From NCBI RefSeq assembly GCF_900114135.1, contig NZ_FORY01000006.1, forward strand, positions 1 to 64,000: a stretch of DNA of 64,000 nt, given 5' to 3'. The notes under the pieces were generated by a model that made no database searches, was not told the origin of the DNA, and was given only the letters and a program-made list of their open reading frames with translations. Shown here piece by piece: positions 46,836 through 61,046 of this stretch. Origin of the DNA: Celeribacter halophilus (lineage in GTDB: Bacteria > Pseudomonadota > Alphaproteobacteria > Rhodobacterales > Rhodobacteraceae). Positions within the stretch are counted from its first letter, which is position 1, and every line of letters begins with the position of its first letter. The position numbers and the translations under genes were made by a program.

Positions 46836-46866
46836 AAAAGCGCAGGACACTCTCCTGCGCTTTTTT
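46836..46866. terminator. Strong terminator between prs and the H-type lectin gene
   Basis: AAAAGCGCAGGA (46836-46847) pairs perfectly with TCCTGCGCTTTT (46853-46864) around a 5-nt loop, with T6 on the plus side and an A run on the minus side. It serves both convergent genes. Confidence 0.93.
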
Positions 46867-46880
46867 ATTGCTCGAACCGT

Positions 46881-47231
46881 TTAATAAAGATCCCAATCAT
46901 CCTCGTGGCGCACAGAGCCAAAAGCGGTCCAGTCGGCACGGGCGCGGGCAATACGCGTATCGCCCCATGTCTTGAAAACGATCACAAAGCCGCTCTCCGA
47001 CACCATTTCCGCAGAAATATCCACGCGGTGATTGGTTGATTGGTCAATATCAAGCATCGAGAGGCTCACCTGCACCACAGGCGGCTTGAGAAAGCTTTCG
47101 TCAAATTCAACAACGCGGCGCAATTCCCGTGGGCCGGTGCCGGTCCACATCACGCCACCATCCTGAAAATCGGAAAAAAGCACGAGAGATCCCTGCGTGA
47201 TCCCGAGTTGATGCGTATCTATTCTATCCAT
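46881..47231 (-). CDS. H-type lectin domain protein
   Basis: This 116-aa single-domain protein has the H-type (Helix pomatia/discoidin) lectin signature RRVVEFDESFLKPPVVQVSLSMLDID...GFVIVFKTWGDTRIARARADWTAFG. It has no signal peptide, so if exported it uses another route; an intracellular role is possible. The ribosome-binding site is poor (A-rich). It follows the MazG-like gene 65 nt downstream on the same strand. Confidence 0.8.
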   Translation of the reverse strand: MDRIDTHQLGITQGSLVLFSDFQDGGVMWTGTGPRELRRVVEFDESFLKPPVVQVSLSMLDIDQSTNHRVDISAEMVSESGFVIVFKTWGDTRIARARADWTAFGSVRHEDDWDLY

Positions 47232-47296
47232 GTGTCTTTTTTAATTTTGCCCCCGCCGGAGATTGCCCCGAAACGGGGCCAAAAGGGAAGCGTATT

Positions 47297-47650
47297 TTAG
47301 AACTCCGGCTTTTCCGCATGTTTGGTTCGTATTTTTGCAATGACCTCAGGCTGCTCGATCCGTAAGAGCTCGCTTTCTCCAGCCTCCACCATGTCGATGC
47401 CCTGCGTTGCACACAGCGATGCCAGCGTGACCATCACCCCGCCGACCTCTTGTGCGGGGTCGCCCTCAGGACGCGCAAAGACATAATCGACAAGATCATG
47501 GGCAAAAGCCTTGGACGCACCGAGCGACTGCACCAGTTCAAGGGCTTCTTCGAGAAACCGGCGATTGCGCTCTGTGCGATCCAAAGCGACCTCCTCACCA
47601 AAACAGGTAAGAACCCAGTCCTGCACGCGCTCCTGAAAGTCTTTGTCCAA
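47297..47650 (-). CDS. MazG-like nucleotide pyrophosphohydrolase fold protein
   Basis: This 117-aa helical protein shows the all-alpha NTP-PPase pattern: EVALDRTERNRRFLEEALELVQSLG with paired acidic residues (metal ligands), then VGGVMVTLASLC. Family members hydrolyse non-canonical NTPs or act in histidine synthesis, and this short form's substrate is unknown. It lies between the F1 operon terminator and the lectin gene. Confidence 0.75.
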   Translation of the reverse strand: MDKDFQERVQDWVLTCFGEEVALDRTERNRRFLEEALELVQSLGASKAFAHDLVDYVFARPEGDPAQEVGGVMVTLASLCATQGIDMVEAGESELLRIEQPEVIAKIRTKHAEKPEF

Positions 47651-47670
47651 AATCGTCTCCCCTCTTTCAA

Positions 47671-47697
47671 AGAAAAAGCCCCGCGCGAACGCAGGGC
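47671..47697 (-). terminator. Terminator of the F1 ATP synthase operon
   Basis: GCCCCGCG (47678-47685) pairs with CGCAGGGC (47690-47697) with one wobble around a CGAA-type tetraloop, followed on the minus strand by TTTTTCTTT. It lies 28 nt past the atpC stop. Confidence 0.9.
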
Positions 47698-47724
47698 CTT
47701 TCCTAATTCATTTCACAAGACCAA

Positions 47725-48132
47725 TCAGAGATTGGTGTGGAACCCGAGATCTTCGGCGATATGCATGACATCGGCGAGGAAGGAATGCGTTTCCGCCTGA
47801 TCTTCCTGCGATGCCTTGTCATGTTCCGCCCGCGCTTTCGCGATCAGGTCTGTGACGATCTCCTGAGACATCTCCCCACGCGGCAAAGCAACCTCGGCCA
47901 GCACGGAGATATGTTCAGGCGACAGTTCGGCGAAACCGCCCGTCACGATGTACTCCTGCTCACCTTCGCTGCTGCTGACGATCAGACGACCGGGACGCAG
48001 CGTAAGGATTGTGGGCTCATGGCCCGCCATCGCGGTGAGACGACCTTCGGAACCCGGGATCTGGACCTGCTCCACTTCAAGAGACGCAAGTTTGCGCTCG
48101 GGAGAGACGAGATCAAATTGGACTTTAGCCAT
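47725..48132 (-). CDS. atpC: F1 ATP synthase subunit epsilon
   Basis: This 135-aa subunit has an N-terminal beta-sandwich ([25 protein letters not shown]) and a short helical C-terminus. It is part of the central stalk and inhibits ATP hydrolysis. It lies 132 nt downstream of atpD. Confidence 0.94.
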   Translation of the reverse strand: MAKVQFDLVSPERKLASLEVEQVQIPGSEGRLTAMAGHEPTILTLRPGRLIVSSSEGEQEYIVTGGFAELSPEHISVLAEVALPRGEMSQEIVTDLIAKARAEHDKASQEDQAETHSFLADVMHIAEDLGFHTNL

Positions 48133-48264
48133 GAGAGGCCTCCTTCAAAAGGTGTTGCCCACGGTCCCGCTCAAGAAATGGGGCAAACCCGTGCACCGTT
48201 TCTATGTTGCGGGCGTCCCGTGATGCGCATCAAAGACACGCATCGCGGAACGCTTTGGGTTCGA

Positions 48265-49695
<1,431 letters not shown>

Positions 49696-49707
49696 TTACT
49701 CCGGGTC

Positions 49708-50580
49708 TTAGAGCGCTTCAGCGCCCGAGATGATTTCGATAAGCTCGTTGGTGATGACGGCCTGACGCGAGCGGTTATACTCGATTGTCAGCTTGTCGAT
49801 CATGTCGCCTGCGTTACGGGTAGCGTTGTCCATGGCGGACATCCGCGCACCCTGCTCGGAGGCACCATTTTCCAAAAGAGCCGAGAAGATCTGTGTTGCC
49901 ACACCGCGCGGCAGAAGGTCGGCCAGAATGGCCTCCTCGGAGGGCTCGTAATCGTAGAGCGCACCACCGGCATCCTCATCCGTTTCATAAGCGGCGGGGA
50001 TGATCTGTTGAGCGGTCGGGATCTGGGTCACGACGTTTTGGAATTTGGCATAGAAGATCGTCGCCACGTCAAATTCGCCATCATCGAAACGGGACAGAAG
50101 GTCCTTTGCGATGCTTTGCGCATTTGCGTAACCGATTTTCTTCACCTCGGAGAGGTCCACATGGGCGACAGAAAGATCCGCATATTCGCGTTTGAGCTGC
50201 TCACGGCCTTTTTTGCCGACGGTGAGAATCTTCACCGTCTTGCCTTTGCCCTGAAGCTCCGCGATGCGGGCTTTTGCCAGCTTCACAATATTGGTGTTGA
50301 AGCCACCACACAGACCCTTTTCAGAGGTCATGACAACGAGCAGATGCACATCGTCTTTGCCGGTCCCGGCGAGAAGCCGGGGCGCGGTATCGGAGCCACC
50401 TACCGAAGCCGACAGCGCACCCAGCACAGCGTTGAAACGCTCTGCATAGGGGCGCGAGGCCTCAGCCGCATCCTGTGCCCGCCGCAATTTTGCGGCGGCC
50501 ACCATCTGCATGGCCTTCGTGATCTTCCGCGTGGACTTCACGCTGGCGATCCGGTTTTTGAGATCCTTGAGGTTGGGCAT
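49708..50580 (-). CDS. atpG: F1 ATP synthase subunit gamma
   Basis: This 290-aa rotor subunit has the conserved N-terminal helix [34 protein letters not shown] and the C-terminal helix ending [15 protein letters not shown]. It is located between atpA and atpD, 18 nt from each. Confidence 0.96.
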   Translation of the reverse strand: MPNLKDLKNRIASVKSTRKITKAMQMVAAAKLRRAQDAAEASRPYAERFNAVLGALSASVGGSDTAPRLLAGTGKDDVHLLVVMTSEKGLCGGFNTNIVKLAKARIAELQGKGKTVKILTVGKKGREQLKREYADLSVAHVDLSEVKKIGYANAQSIAKDLLSRFDDGEFDVATIFYAKFQNVVTQIPTAQQIIPAAYETDEDAGGALYDYEPSEEAILADLLPRGVATQIFSALLENGASEQGARMSAMDNATRNAGDMIDKLTIEYNRSRQAVITNELIEIISGAEAL

Positions 50581-50598
50581 TAAAGCTGTCCTTCAGGA

Positions 50599-52136
<1,538 letters not shown>

Positions 52137-52137
<1 letters not shown>

Positions 52138-52697
52138 TATCCGACCTCTTTCATTGCATTCTGGAGGGAGTTGAGCTTGGAAGCGATCGAGGTATCGATC
52201 ATCTTCGAGCCCACCTTAACGACAAGACCGCCGATGAGTGCTTCATCCACGGTCGCATTTATGTTCACGTCTTTGCCAAATTTCTCGGAGAGGGTCTTGG
52301 CAAGCTTGGTGGCCTGGGCCTTGGTCAGTGCTTTCGCGGAGACAACCTCGGCAGTCACTTCACCCCGTTCGTCGGCGAGCAGAGTGCTCAGACCGGCCAC
52401 AAGTTGCGGCAGGGCGAAAAGTCGGCGGTTCTGCGCCATCAGCGCCAGAGTGCTGGACGTGAAGTCCGTCAATCCGGCCTTTTTGGCGATGGCCGCAATC
52501 GCGGCTCCCATTTCTTCACGGGAATGAACCGGCGAAGTGATGAGCGCCTTGAGGTCATCGCTCTCGGAGAGCGCTGCCGACAGCGTCGCCACGTCCCCTT
52601 CAAGCGCCTTGATGGCATTGCTTTCCTTGGCCAGTTCGAAAACGGCCTTTGCGTAGCGTGCGGCGATGCCGCTGGAGATCGAAGCTGGTTCGGACAC
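52137..52697 (-). CDS. atpH: F1 ATP synthase subunit delta
   Basis: This 186-aa peripheral-stalk subunit connects F1 to F0. The family pattern [21 protein letters not shown] is at the N-terminus and [20 protein letters not shown] at the C-terminus. The start is probably the GTG at 52697, because GGAAGG lies 6 nt upstream; a GTG at 52703 would place the site in contact with the codon. It is first gene of the operon; F0 genes are not in this window. Confidence 0.93.
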
Positions 52698-52716
52698 GTC
52701 CACCCTTCCGATGTCT

Positions 52717-52752
52717 TAGGGCCCTCCCCCGAGCGCCCCGTTCGGGGCCCTA
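52717..52752 (-). promoter_or_regulatory. Leader stem-loop before atpH
   Basis: TAGGGCCC (52717-52724) and GGGCCCTA (52745-52752) are perfect arms. Inside, GCGCCCCG can alternatively pair with CGGGGC, so two mutually exclusive stems are possible in the operon leader just before the ribosome-binding site. A TTGCGA - 17 bp - TACATC pair about 70 bp further upstream is a weak promoter candidate. Confidence 0.5.
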
Positions 52753-53011
52753 TTCGGAGACAGAGCAGATTGTTTGACCCGCGCGCGAGCCGCGCAGGCA
52801 GCAAAATCAGCGTGGATGTAGCAGAGCATCGGCCTCGTCGCAACCTTGTTACGCGACTTTAGCGCCAACAGAGTAAACTCTCATTGCAGTTTTTTCAGGG
52901 CTTTAGCCGATCCTCGTCCCTTGCGCCTTCATCAGGACGCAAAAAAATTGCGCAGCCAAAACAGTTTCGCCTCACGAAACCGTGTGATTCCCCCGCCCGG
53001 CACGCACAACG
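52753..53011. other. ATP synthase operon upstream region
   Basis: About 260 nt with no gene, lying between the atpH leader and the DUF481 terminator. Runs of A/T (52920-52960) and the weak promoter candidate for atpH are the only features seen. Confidence 0.4.
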
Positions 53012-53043
53012 CAAAAGAACGGGAGCCCGAAGACTCCCGTTCT
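53012..53043 (-). terminator. Terminator of the DUF481 gene
   Basis: AGAACGGGAG (53016-53025) and CTCCCGTTCT (53034-53043) form a perfect 10-bp stem, followed on the minus strand by TTTTGCG. Confidence 0.92.
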
Positions 53044-53086
53044 GCCTGTGGTGTCTGATATTCAAACTGCCCGATGAAACCTCGGA

Positions 53087-53935
53087 TTACTTGAAGGAAT
53101 AAACCAGAGACACACCGAGGGTGTTGTCTGTCTTTTTATAACCATCAAGCGGGTCGGAATGGTATTCGGTCAACAGCGAGGTGCGCATGGCCAGCGGACC
53201 GGAAATCGACACGTTGAAACCGAGATCGTTGGTCACGGATGTATCGGCGTCGGACGTGATGATGTCGGTGTCATTGGTCAGGAACATACCGTTGCCCAAT
53301 TCGTAGTAGAATTTGGATGCAAGACTACCTGCGACTTCGTCGATGTCATCCGCGAGGGTATCATCAGCAACTTCTGCATAACGCCAGCCCGGACCGGCTT
53401 GAACCGACCAGGTCATGTCATGCGTGTTCACAACACGGTAGCCGACACCCAGACCGATAAAGCTGTCGGTTTCATAGGAGCTGAACTCGTCGTAAGTGGT
53501 GCGGATTTTGCCGTAGCCGTAGAAGTCACGGTTAAACATGCGCGTATAGTCATAGGCCGCAGCCAACGAGTTCGCAGTCGATTCATCGTCATCTTCACTA
53601 TAGTTATAGCTCAGGACGAAATCATGGCCGTTCACACCGTCGCCATAGCCGAAGCGCGCACCGACACCGAGGTCCGCAGTATCGGAGTTCCCGCTTGTGC
53701 CGTTGGCCGTCGCAGAAACGGAGCCATACCAGCCGCGAGCACCGGTTCCGTTGCCGAATTTGCGCGAGTCGCGAGCTTCGGCGAATTCGTCTTGGATATC
53801 ATCTTCGAGATCATCGACAGCATCACCCGCAGCATCAACATTGGTGAAGACTGCGCTTTGCTGGGCTACGGCCGGAACAGCGAGCACAGAGGCCAGAAGA
53901 ACCGCAAAAGGAAGTGTTTTATTTTGAAGACCCAT
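53087..53935 (-). CDS. DUF481 family outer-membrane protein
   Basis: This 282-aa protein has a signal peptide (ending PAVAQQ) and a beta-barrel-like body with alternating hydrophobic strands, ending in Phe-Lys (YSFK), close to the aromatic C-terminal signal for outer-membrane insertion. The DUF481 (YdiY, salt-induced) pattern is seen in GWYGSVSATANGTSGNSDT and GKIRTTYDEFSSYETDSFIGLGVGYRV. GGAG lies 7 nt before ATG 53935. The 268 nt upstream, to the methyltransferase gene, are AT-rich and hold its promoter. Confidence 0.85.
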   Translation of the reverse strand: MGLQNKTLPFAVLLASVLAVPAVAQQSAVFTNVDAAGDAVDDLEDDIQDEFAEARDSRKFGNGTGARGWYGSVSATANGTSGNSDTADLGVGARFGYGDGVNGHDFVLSYNYSEDDDESTANSLAAAYDYTRMFNRDFYGYGKIRTTYDEFSSYETDSFIGLGVGYRVVNTHDMTWSVQAGPGWRYAEVADDTLADDIDEVAGSLASKFYYELGNGMFLTNDTDIITSDADTSVTNDLGFNVSISGPLAMRTSLLTEYHSDPLDGYKKTDNTLGVSLVYSFK

Positions 53936-54203
53936 AATCAGGCTCCTTATCCATTGAATTGGTGGTGGCGGAAAATAGGATAAATTTTTCAAAAGGTTGG
54001 AGGGGGAAAACACAAATATGTTTCCCGTGAGACATGGCGGTTTTCGGCAAAAAATGACCGATCTGCCGCTTTAAAGTTGGCGAAAACTGGCCAGCCTGCC
54101 GCCTTCGCCAAAGTTGACGTTGCGGAAAGCCGCGACGGAAATTTTCAGGCAGGTTTTTCAAGAGGCACCGGCTCGTTCCACGCCAATACCCACGGATCGG
54201 TGG

Positions 54204-54953
54204 CTAAACCGGTTTCGCCTCAGGCGCGGGCCGCAGCCCTTCGAGCACGCCCCCTTTGCGGCGCACCGCCTCGGGCGTGCCGGAACCGGTCTTCGCATAA
54301 ACCTGTTTCGATGCTTCGACGACCAGCACACCACCGGCCAGCCCGCTGGACAAACGCCGCCCGATCTTCTCCCAGACCGGCCCCCAGCGCAGCCAGTGGC
54401 GCTTGTGCGAGGGGGGCTGGAACAACACGGCGGCGTGGCGCTCCGGCACGAACCGCGCGCGGCGGAGTTGCGATTCGAGCTGCCCCAGACTGTAAGGACG
54501 GCCATAGCCGAACGGCGTGCTGTCCGAACGCGACCAAAGCCCGCCACGATTCGGCACGATGAACATGGCCTTGCCTCCCGGTCCGAGCGCCCGCCAACAT
54601 TCCTCCAAAAGCGCATCCGGCGCGTCAGACGTTTCAAGCCCGTGCATCACCAGCAGCTTGTCGACAAATCCCGTCTGGATCGGCCAGCGTGTTTCCGGAC
54701 AGAGCGCCGAGACATTCGGCATCCCCGCAGGCCAATGCATCACCCCTTGTTGATCCGGCATCAAGGCAATCACCCGCCGCGCATCGGCCAGAAACGGACG
54801 CAGCAGCGGCACGGAAAAACCGAACCCCGCCACGGTCTGTCGCCCCGCATCCGGCCAGTAGCTCACGACCTGTTCCCGGATCGCACGCTGTGCCGCGCGT
54901 CCCAATCCGGTCCGATAATAAAAATTTCTCAGCTCAACGACATCAAGATGCAT
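54204..54953 (-). CDS. SAM-dependent methyltransferase, class I
   Basis: This 249-aa protein begins [22 protein letters not shown], the N-terminus of a family always found beside gloB in this group. A degenerate SAM-binding glycine motif ([11 protein letters not shown]) and the segment [25 protein letters not shown] identify the methyltransferase fold. Start 54953 is chosen on family N-terminus; an ATG at 54992 has no site. It is divergent from gloB (63 nt), so the two may be co-regulated. Substrate unknown. Confidence 0.82.
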   Translation of the reverse strand: MHLDVVELRNFYYRTGLGRAAQRAIREQVVSYWPDAGRQTVAGFGFSVPLLRPFLADARRVIALMPDQQGVMHWPAGMPNVSALCPETRWPIQTGFVDKLLVMHGLETSDAPDALLEECWRALGPGGKAMFIVPNRGGLWSRSDSTPFGYGRPYSLGQLESQLRRARFVPERHAAVLFQPPSHKRHWLRWGPVWEKIGRRLSSGLAGGVLVVEASKQVYAKTGSGTPEAVRRKGGVLEGLRPAPEAKPV

Positions 54954-55016
54954 TGCAATCCGCGGGCCTTCCCCAAATGGTAGTGTCAGCATAGACGCAA
55001 GAGACGGGAGAACGCC

Positions 55017-55781
55017 ATGCTAGAGATCGTCACCATTGCCGCACTGACCGACAATTACGATTTCCTTGTCCATGATCCGGCCAGCGGACGCACCGCCGTG
55101 GTCGATGCGGCGGACCCAGCGCCCATTCTTGATGCACTCACCGAACGGGGCTGGACGCTGGATGAAATCTGGCTCACCCATCACCATTGGGATCATGTGG
55201 AAGGCACAGCGGGACTTGTCGAGGCCACGGGCGCGACCGTCACAGGCGCAAAGACCGACCAGCACCGCCTACCGCCTCTGACGCGCATGGTGGAACCGGG
55301 GCAGAGCTTTACCTTTGCGGACCACGAGGTCGAAGTCTTGGCCGCAGATGGTCACACGGTGGGGCACGTCGCCTATTACATCCCCTCAAGCAAAACCCTG
55401 TTTACCGCCGACAGCCTGATGGCTCTGGGCTGCGGTCGCCTGTTCGAGGGCACGCCGGAGCAGATGTGGGAGACACTCTCGCGATTTGCCACGCTGCCCG
55501 ACGACACGGTGGTCTATTCCGGCCACGAATACACCGCCTCGAACGCCCGCTTTGCCCGCACCATCGAGCCGGAGAACACAGCGCTTCAGGCCAGAGCACA
55601 GGCCATTGAAATCGCGCGGCAGAATGACGAACCCACGGTCCCTTCCCTGCTCTCACTGGAGCGCGCAACCAACCCGTTCCTGCGTGCGAATCTGCCCGAG
55701 GTGAAAGAGGCTCTGGGCATGACCGATGCCTCCGACGTGGAGGTTTTCACGGAAATCCGTGCCCGCAAGGACTCGTTCTGA
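55017..55781 (+). CDS. gloB: Hydroxyacylglutathione hydrolase (glyoxalase II)
   Basis: This 254-aa metallo-beta-lactamase-fold enzyme completes methylglyoxal detoxification by hydrolysing S-lactoylglutathione. The binuclear-metal motif THHHWDH (residues 54-60), the further His in [10 protein letters not shown] and [12 protein letters not shown], and Asp in [13 protein letters not shown] are all present. The C-terminal glutathione-binding block ends the protein. Confidence 0.95.
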   Translation: MLEIVTIAALTDNYDFLVHDPASGRTAVVDAADPAPILDALTERGWTLDEIWLTHHHWDHVEGTAGLVEATGATVTGAKTDQHRLPPLTRMVEPGQSFTFADHEVEVLAADGHTVGHVAYYIPSSKTLFTADSLMALGCGRLFEGTPEQMWETLSRFATLPDDTVVYSGHEYTASNARFARTIEPENTALQARAQAIEIARQNDEPTVPSLLSLERATNPFLRANLPEVKEALGMTDASDVEVFTEIRARKDSF

Positions 55782-55960
55782 CCCCGCAGGAACGCCCTTG
55801 TTTTCCTGTCAAGTCAACTTACATGAAAGAGGACAAAAGTGGAAAATTTGCTGCCCATACCGCACAAAACTTGGCGCATCACAAAAATTTACCACTGTTA
55901 ACGACTTTTTTCCTTGAAGCGCGCGCGTTTCAATCGAACTTTAAGAGTATGAGGCCACGG

Positions 55961-55992
55961 TAAGGGGGCCGGGCCCTAAATGCGCCCCCTTA
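55961..55992 (+). promoter_or_regulatory. 5' UTR stem-loop upstream of clpA
   Basis: TAAGGGGGC (55961-55969) and GCCCCCTTA (55984-55992) form a perfect 9-bp stem with a 14-nt loop, 17 nt before AAGGAG of clpA. Upstream, CTTGAA and TTTCAA (about 55913-55933) resemble part of a heat-shock promoter, but the -10 is not clear. Confidence 0.5.
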
Positions 55993-56024
55993 AGAGACCC
56001 CGAATGCGAAGGAGCACCCACAAC

Positions 56025-58358
<2,334 letters not shown>

Positions 58359-58372
58359 AAGAAAAGCACTGC

Positions 58373-58403
58373 AAAAAGCCCTGTCATCTTGACGGGGCTT
58401 TTT
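58373..58403 (+). terminator. Terminator after clpA
   Basis: AAAAAGCCCTGTC pairs with GACGGGGCTTTTT (58373-58385 with 58391-58403) with one wobble and a 5-nt loop, then ATC. It separates clpA from the peptidase gene 21 nt on. Confidence 0.85.
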
Positions 58404-58424
58404 ATCAACGCCAGCTTGCATGAC

Positions 58425-59405
58425 ATGACCAAGACCTTTCCAACCCTCGCCCTGATCGCCGCGTTTTTGGCCACGCCTGCGCTGGCGCGTGATCCTGTCT
58501 TGTCACCACCGCTGGACTGCATCTTGGGCGAAACCTGTTATATCCAGAGCTATGTCGACACGGACCCCGGTCCCGGCGCGGCCGATTTCACCTGTGGCAC
58601 CCTGTCCTATGACGGGCACAAGGGCACGGATTTCGCCCTCCCTGCGATGACCGACCTCTGGAGCGGCGTTGATGTCTTTGCCTCCGCGCCCGGCACGGTG
58701 TTGGGCACCCGCGATGGCATGGAGGACATTCCCTATGGCAGCGAAGACGCGCCGGATGTGACGGGCAAGGAATGCGGCAACGGGGTTGTCGTCGATCATG
58801 GCGACGGCTGGGTTACGCAATATTGCCACATGCGAAAAGGCTCTGTCGCGGTCAAGAAAGGCGACCGTGTCTCCGCGAAAACCGTGCTGGGACAGGTCGG
58901 CCTGTCCGGCATGAGCCAGTTCCCCCATGTGCACCTTTCGGTGCGCCACAACGGCAAGGTCGTGGACCCGTTCAACCCCTCCGGCACCGTGGCCTGCGGC
59001 ACCGAAGCGATCCTCAGCGGCACCCTCTGGAACCGCGACATGATCTATCACGCCGGCGGGCTGATCGACGTCGGTGTCGCGACAGAAGTGCCCGACTATG
59101 ACGCCGTCAAAGCCGGAACCGCTGCGGCCACAGTTCTGACCTCCGACAGCCCTGCGCTTGTGGTCTACGGGTTCTCTTATGGTGGTCGCGCGGGCGACAT
59201 TCTGCGCCTGTCTATTTTCGGGCCGGAAGGCGAGGTCGTCAGTCAGGACAGCACCCTCGACAAGACCCAAGCGCGCCAGTTCCGCGCCGTGGGCAAGCGC
59301 AATCCCGGCTCATGGCCTGTGGGCGGCTATAGCGCCACGGTGCAAATGATCCGCGATGACACGCTGATCGACCAGCGCGAGGAACGGTTTCAGATCACAC
59401 CCTGA
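58425..59405 (+). CDS. Secreted M23-family metallopeptidase
   Basis: This 326-aa protein has a signal peptide (residues 1-20) and an M23/LytM domain with the zinc pattern GHKGTDFA (His/Asp) and HVHLSVRHNG near residue 175. A C-terminal beta domain is predicted. Members cleave peptidoglycan cross-links or act as non-catalytic regulators; the zinc ligands here look intact. The ribosome-binding site is weak. It is convergent with the motor-pair genes. Confidence 0.85.
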   Translation: MTKTFPTLALIAAFLATPALARDPVLSPPLDCILGETCYIQSYVDTDPGPGAADFTCGTLSYDGHKGTDFALPAMTDLWSGVDVFASAPGTVLGTRDGMEDIPYGSEDAPDVTGKECGNGVVVDHGDGWVTQYCHMRKGSVAVKKGDRVSAKTVLGQVGLSGMSQFPHVHLSVRHNGKVVDPFNPSGTVACGTEAILSGTLWNRDMIYHAGGLIDVGVATEVPDYDAVKAGTAAATVLTSDSPALVVYGFSYGGRAGDILRLSIFGPEGEVVSQDSTLDKTQARQFRAVGKRNPGSWPVGGYSATVQMIRDDTLIDQREERFQITP

Positions 59406-59420
59406 AGGCCAAACGGACCG

Positions 59421-61043
59421 CTATTTCTCCGTCAGCTTCAACTCGATCCGGCGGTTCTGCGCCAATGCTTCGGGACTGTCGCCCTCTGCCACCGGCTGAT
59501 ATTCCCCGAACCCTGCCGCGACCAGCCGCGACGGATCGAAGCCCAACACTTCAGACATATAGCGCACCACGGACAGCGCCCGCGCCTGTGACAGCTCCCA
59601 GTTGTCGCGATAGGCACCGCTGCCGGACAAAGGCGTTTTGTCCGTGTGCCCGTCAACGCGTATGACCCAGTCGATCTCCGGCGGTATCTCTGACGACACC
59701 TCCGACAGGATCGCGGCCACACGCGCAATCTGCGCCTTGCCCTCATCATTGAGGTCCGCAGAGGCGGGCTCGAACAGCACTTCGGAACTGAACACGAAAC
59801 GGTCGCCCACAATCCGGACGCCTTCGCGATTGCCGAGAATCTCACGCATACGGCCAAAAAATTCGGACCGGTAATTCTGCAGCGTCTTGGCCTCTTCCTC
59901 CAGCCGCTTGCGCTCCGCCTCTTCCAACACCGCACGGGCGCGTTCTTCGGCGGCAACCTGTGCCAAGGCGGTGTTCAACCTCTGGGTCAGGCTGTCAATC
60001 TGCACCTGATTTTCCGCATCCCGCGCCGTGCGCACATCCAGCGTCGATTGCAGCGCCGAAAGCTGATTGCGCATCTGTTCGACCTGCGCATTCAACAAAG
60101 CGAGCTTGCGTTCACCCTCGGCAGACTTGACCTCTTCCTCGGCCAGAGCCGCCTGTGCCGTCGCCAAAAGCGCGGCCTGTTTTTCGCGTTCCGAAATGTC
60201 CTGATCCAGTTGCGTCTGCATCTCGTCGCGGGCGGTGCGAGCCGCGGCCAGAAGCGTCAGCGTCTCTTCCGCCTCCTTGCGTGCTTCTTCCAGAGCGAGG
60301 CTCATCGCGGTCAGTTCTTCATCAGCATTGGCAAAACGCTCCTTGAGCGCCTGCAACGCTGCCGCATCGGCCAGCCGGCCCTGCTCCGCCTGCGACAGCT
60401 CTGCCTGTGCGGCGTCCAAGGCGGTCTGGCGGTCTTCGGATTCCGTGCGCAACTGCGTCACCAAAGCCTCCAATGCCTCACGCCGCGCGGCGGCCAGACG
60501 AGCCTCTTCTGTGGCAGCGTCAATCTCGTCGCGGGCTTTAGCCAGCGCGAGTTGGGCGGCTTCCTGTTCGGTGATCAACTGCGCCTTGGCCGCTTCCAGA
60601 TCGTCGATCTGTGCAGCCAACTGCGCACCTTCGGTCAAGGCGGCATCACGCTCCGCGATCAGGCTGGCAACCTGTTGCTCAAAAGACGCAATCCGTCCGG
60701 TGAGCGTTGTATTCTCCGCTTCCAGACCGGCGATGGTCTCGCTCTGCGCTTCCGCCGTGGCACGCAACTCGGACAGGGTGGCATTGAGCGCACCGATCTG
60801 AGTTTCGAGGCCGAGGTTCTTTTGCTGTTCCAGCCCCAGCGCATCGGCCAGAACATTCAATTCCGCACTCAGCGCGTCCAGCTCGTGTTCCTGTCCCGAA
60901 ATCTGGTCACGCAGCATGGATTGCACGACCATGAAGATCGTCAGCACGAACATCAGCACCAGCAAGAGCGCCGTCATGGCATCCACAAATCCCGGCCAGA
61001 TTGAACCGGACATGCGATGGGAGGCACGGCGCAGAACGGCCAT
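59421..61043 (-). CDS. MotB/OmpA-like protein with long coiled coil
   Basis: This 540-aa protein has an N-terminal cytoplasmic end, then one transmembrane helix with a MotB-like Asp (GFVDAMTALLLVLMFVLTIF, Asp about residue 22). A coiled coil of about 330 residues (roughly 45-380, rich in EALA/QLxxE heptads) follows, and then a C-terminal OmpA domain (IDWVIRVDGHTDKTPL near 455). The design is that of an ion-driven stator B subunit bound to peptidoglycan, but with a tail far longer than in MotB (about 310 aa total). It lies 3 nt after the MotA-like gene stop. Confidence 0.8.
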   Translation of the reverse strand: MAVLRRASHRMSGSIWPGFVDAMTALLLVLMFVLTIFMVVQSMLRDQISGQEHELDALSAELNVLADALGLEQQKNLGLETQIGALNATLSELRATAEAQSETIAGLEAENTTLTGRIASFEQQVASLIAERDAALTEGAQLAAQIDDLEAAKAQLITEQEAAQLALAKARDEIDAATEEARLAAARREALEALVTQLRTESEDRQTALDAAQAELSQAEQGRLADAAALQALKERFANADEELTAMSLALEEARKEAEETLTLLAAARTARDEMQTQLDQDISEREKQAALLATAQAALAEEEVKSAEGERKLALLNAQVEQMRNQLSALQSTLDVRTARDAENQVQIDSLTQRLNTALAQVAAEERARAVLEEAERKRLEEEAKTLQNYRSEFFGRMREILGNREGVRIVGDRFVFSSEVLFEPASADLNDEGKAQIARVAAILSEVSSEIPPEIDWVIRVDGHTDKTPLSGSGAYRDNWELSQARALSVVRYMSEVLGFDPSRLVAAGFGEYQPVAEGDSPEALAQNRRIELKLTEK

Positions 61044-61046
61044 GTG

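Noticed and set aside
45682-46837. Long minus-strand frame extending the DsbA-family gene through prs
   Set aside because: It reads antisense through prs with His/Val/Asp-rich composition, while a GTG start with a strong site and promoter explains the real gene.
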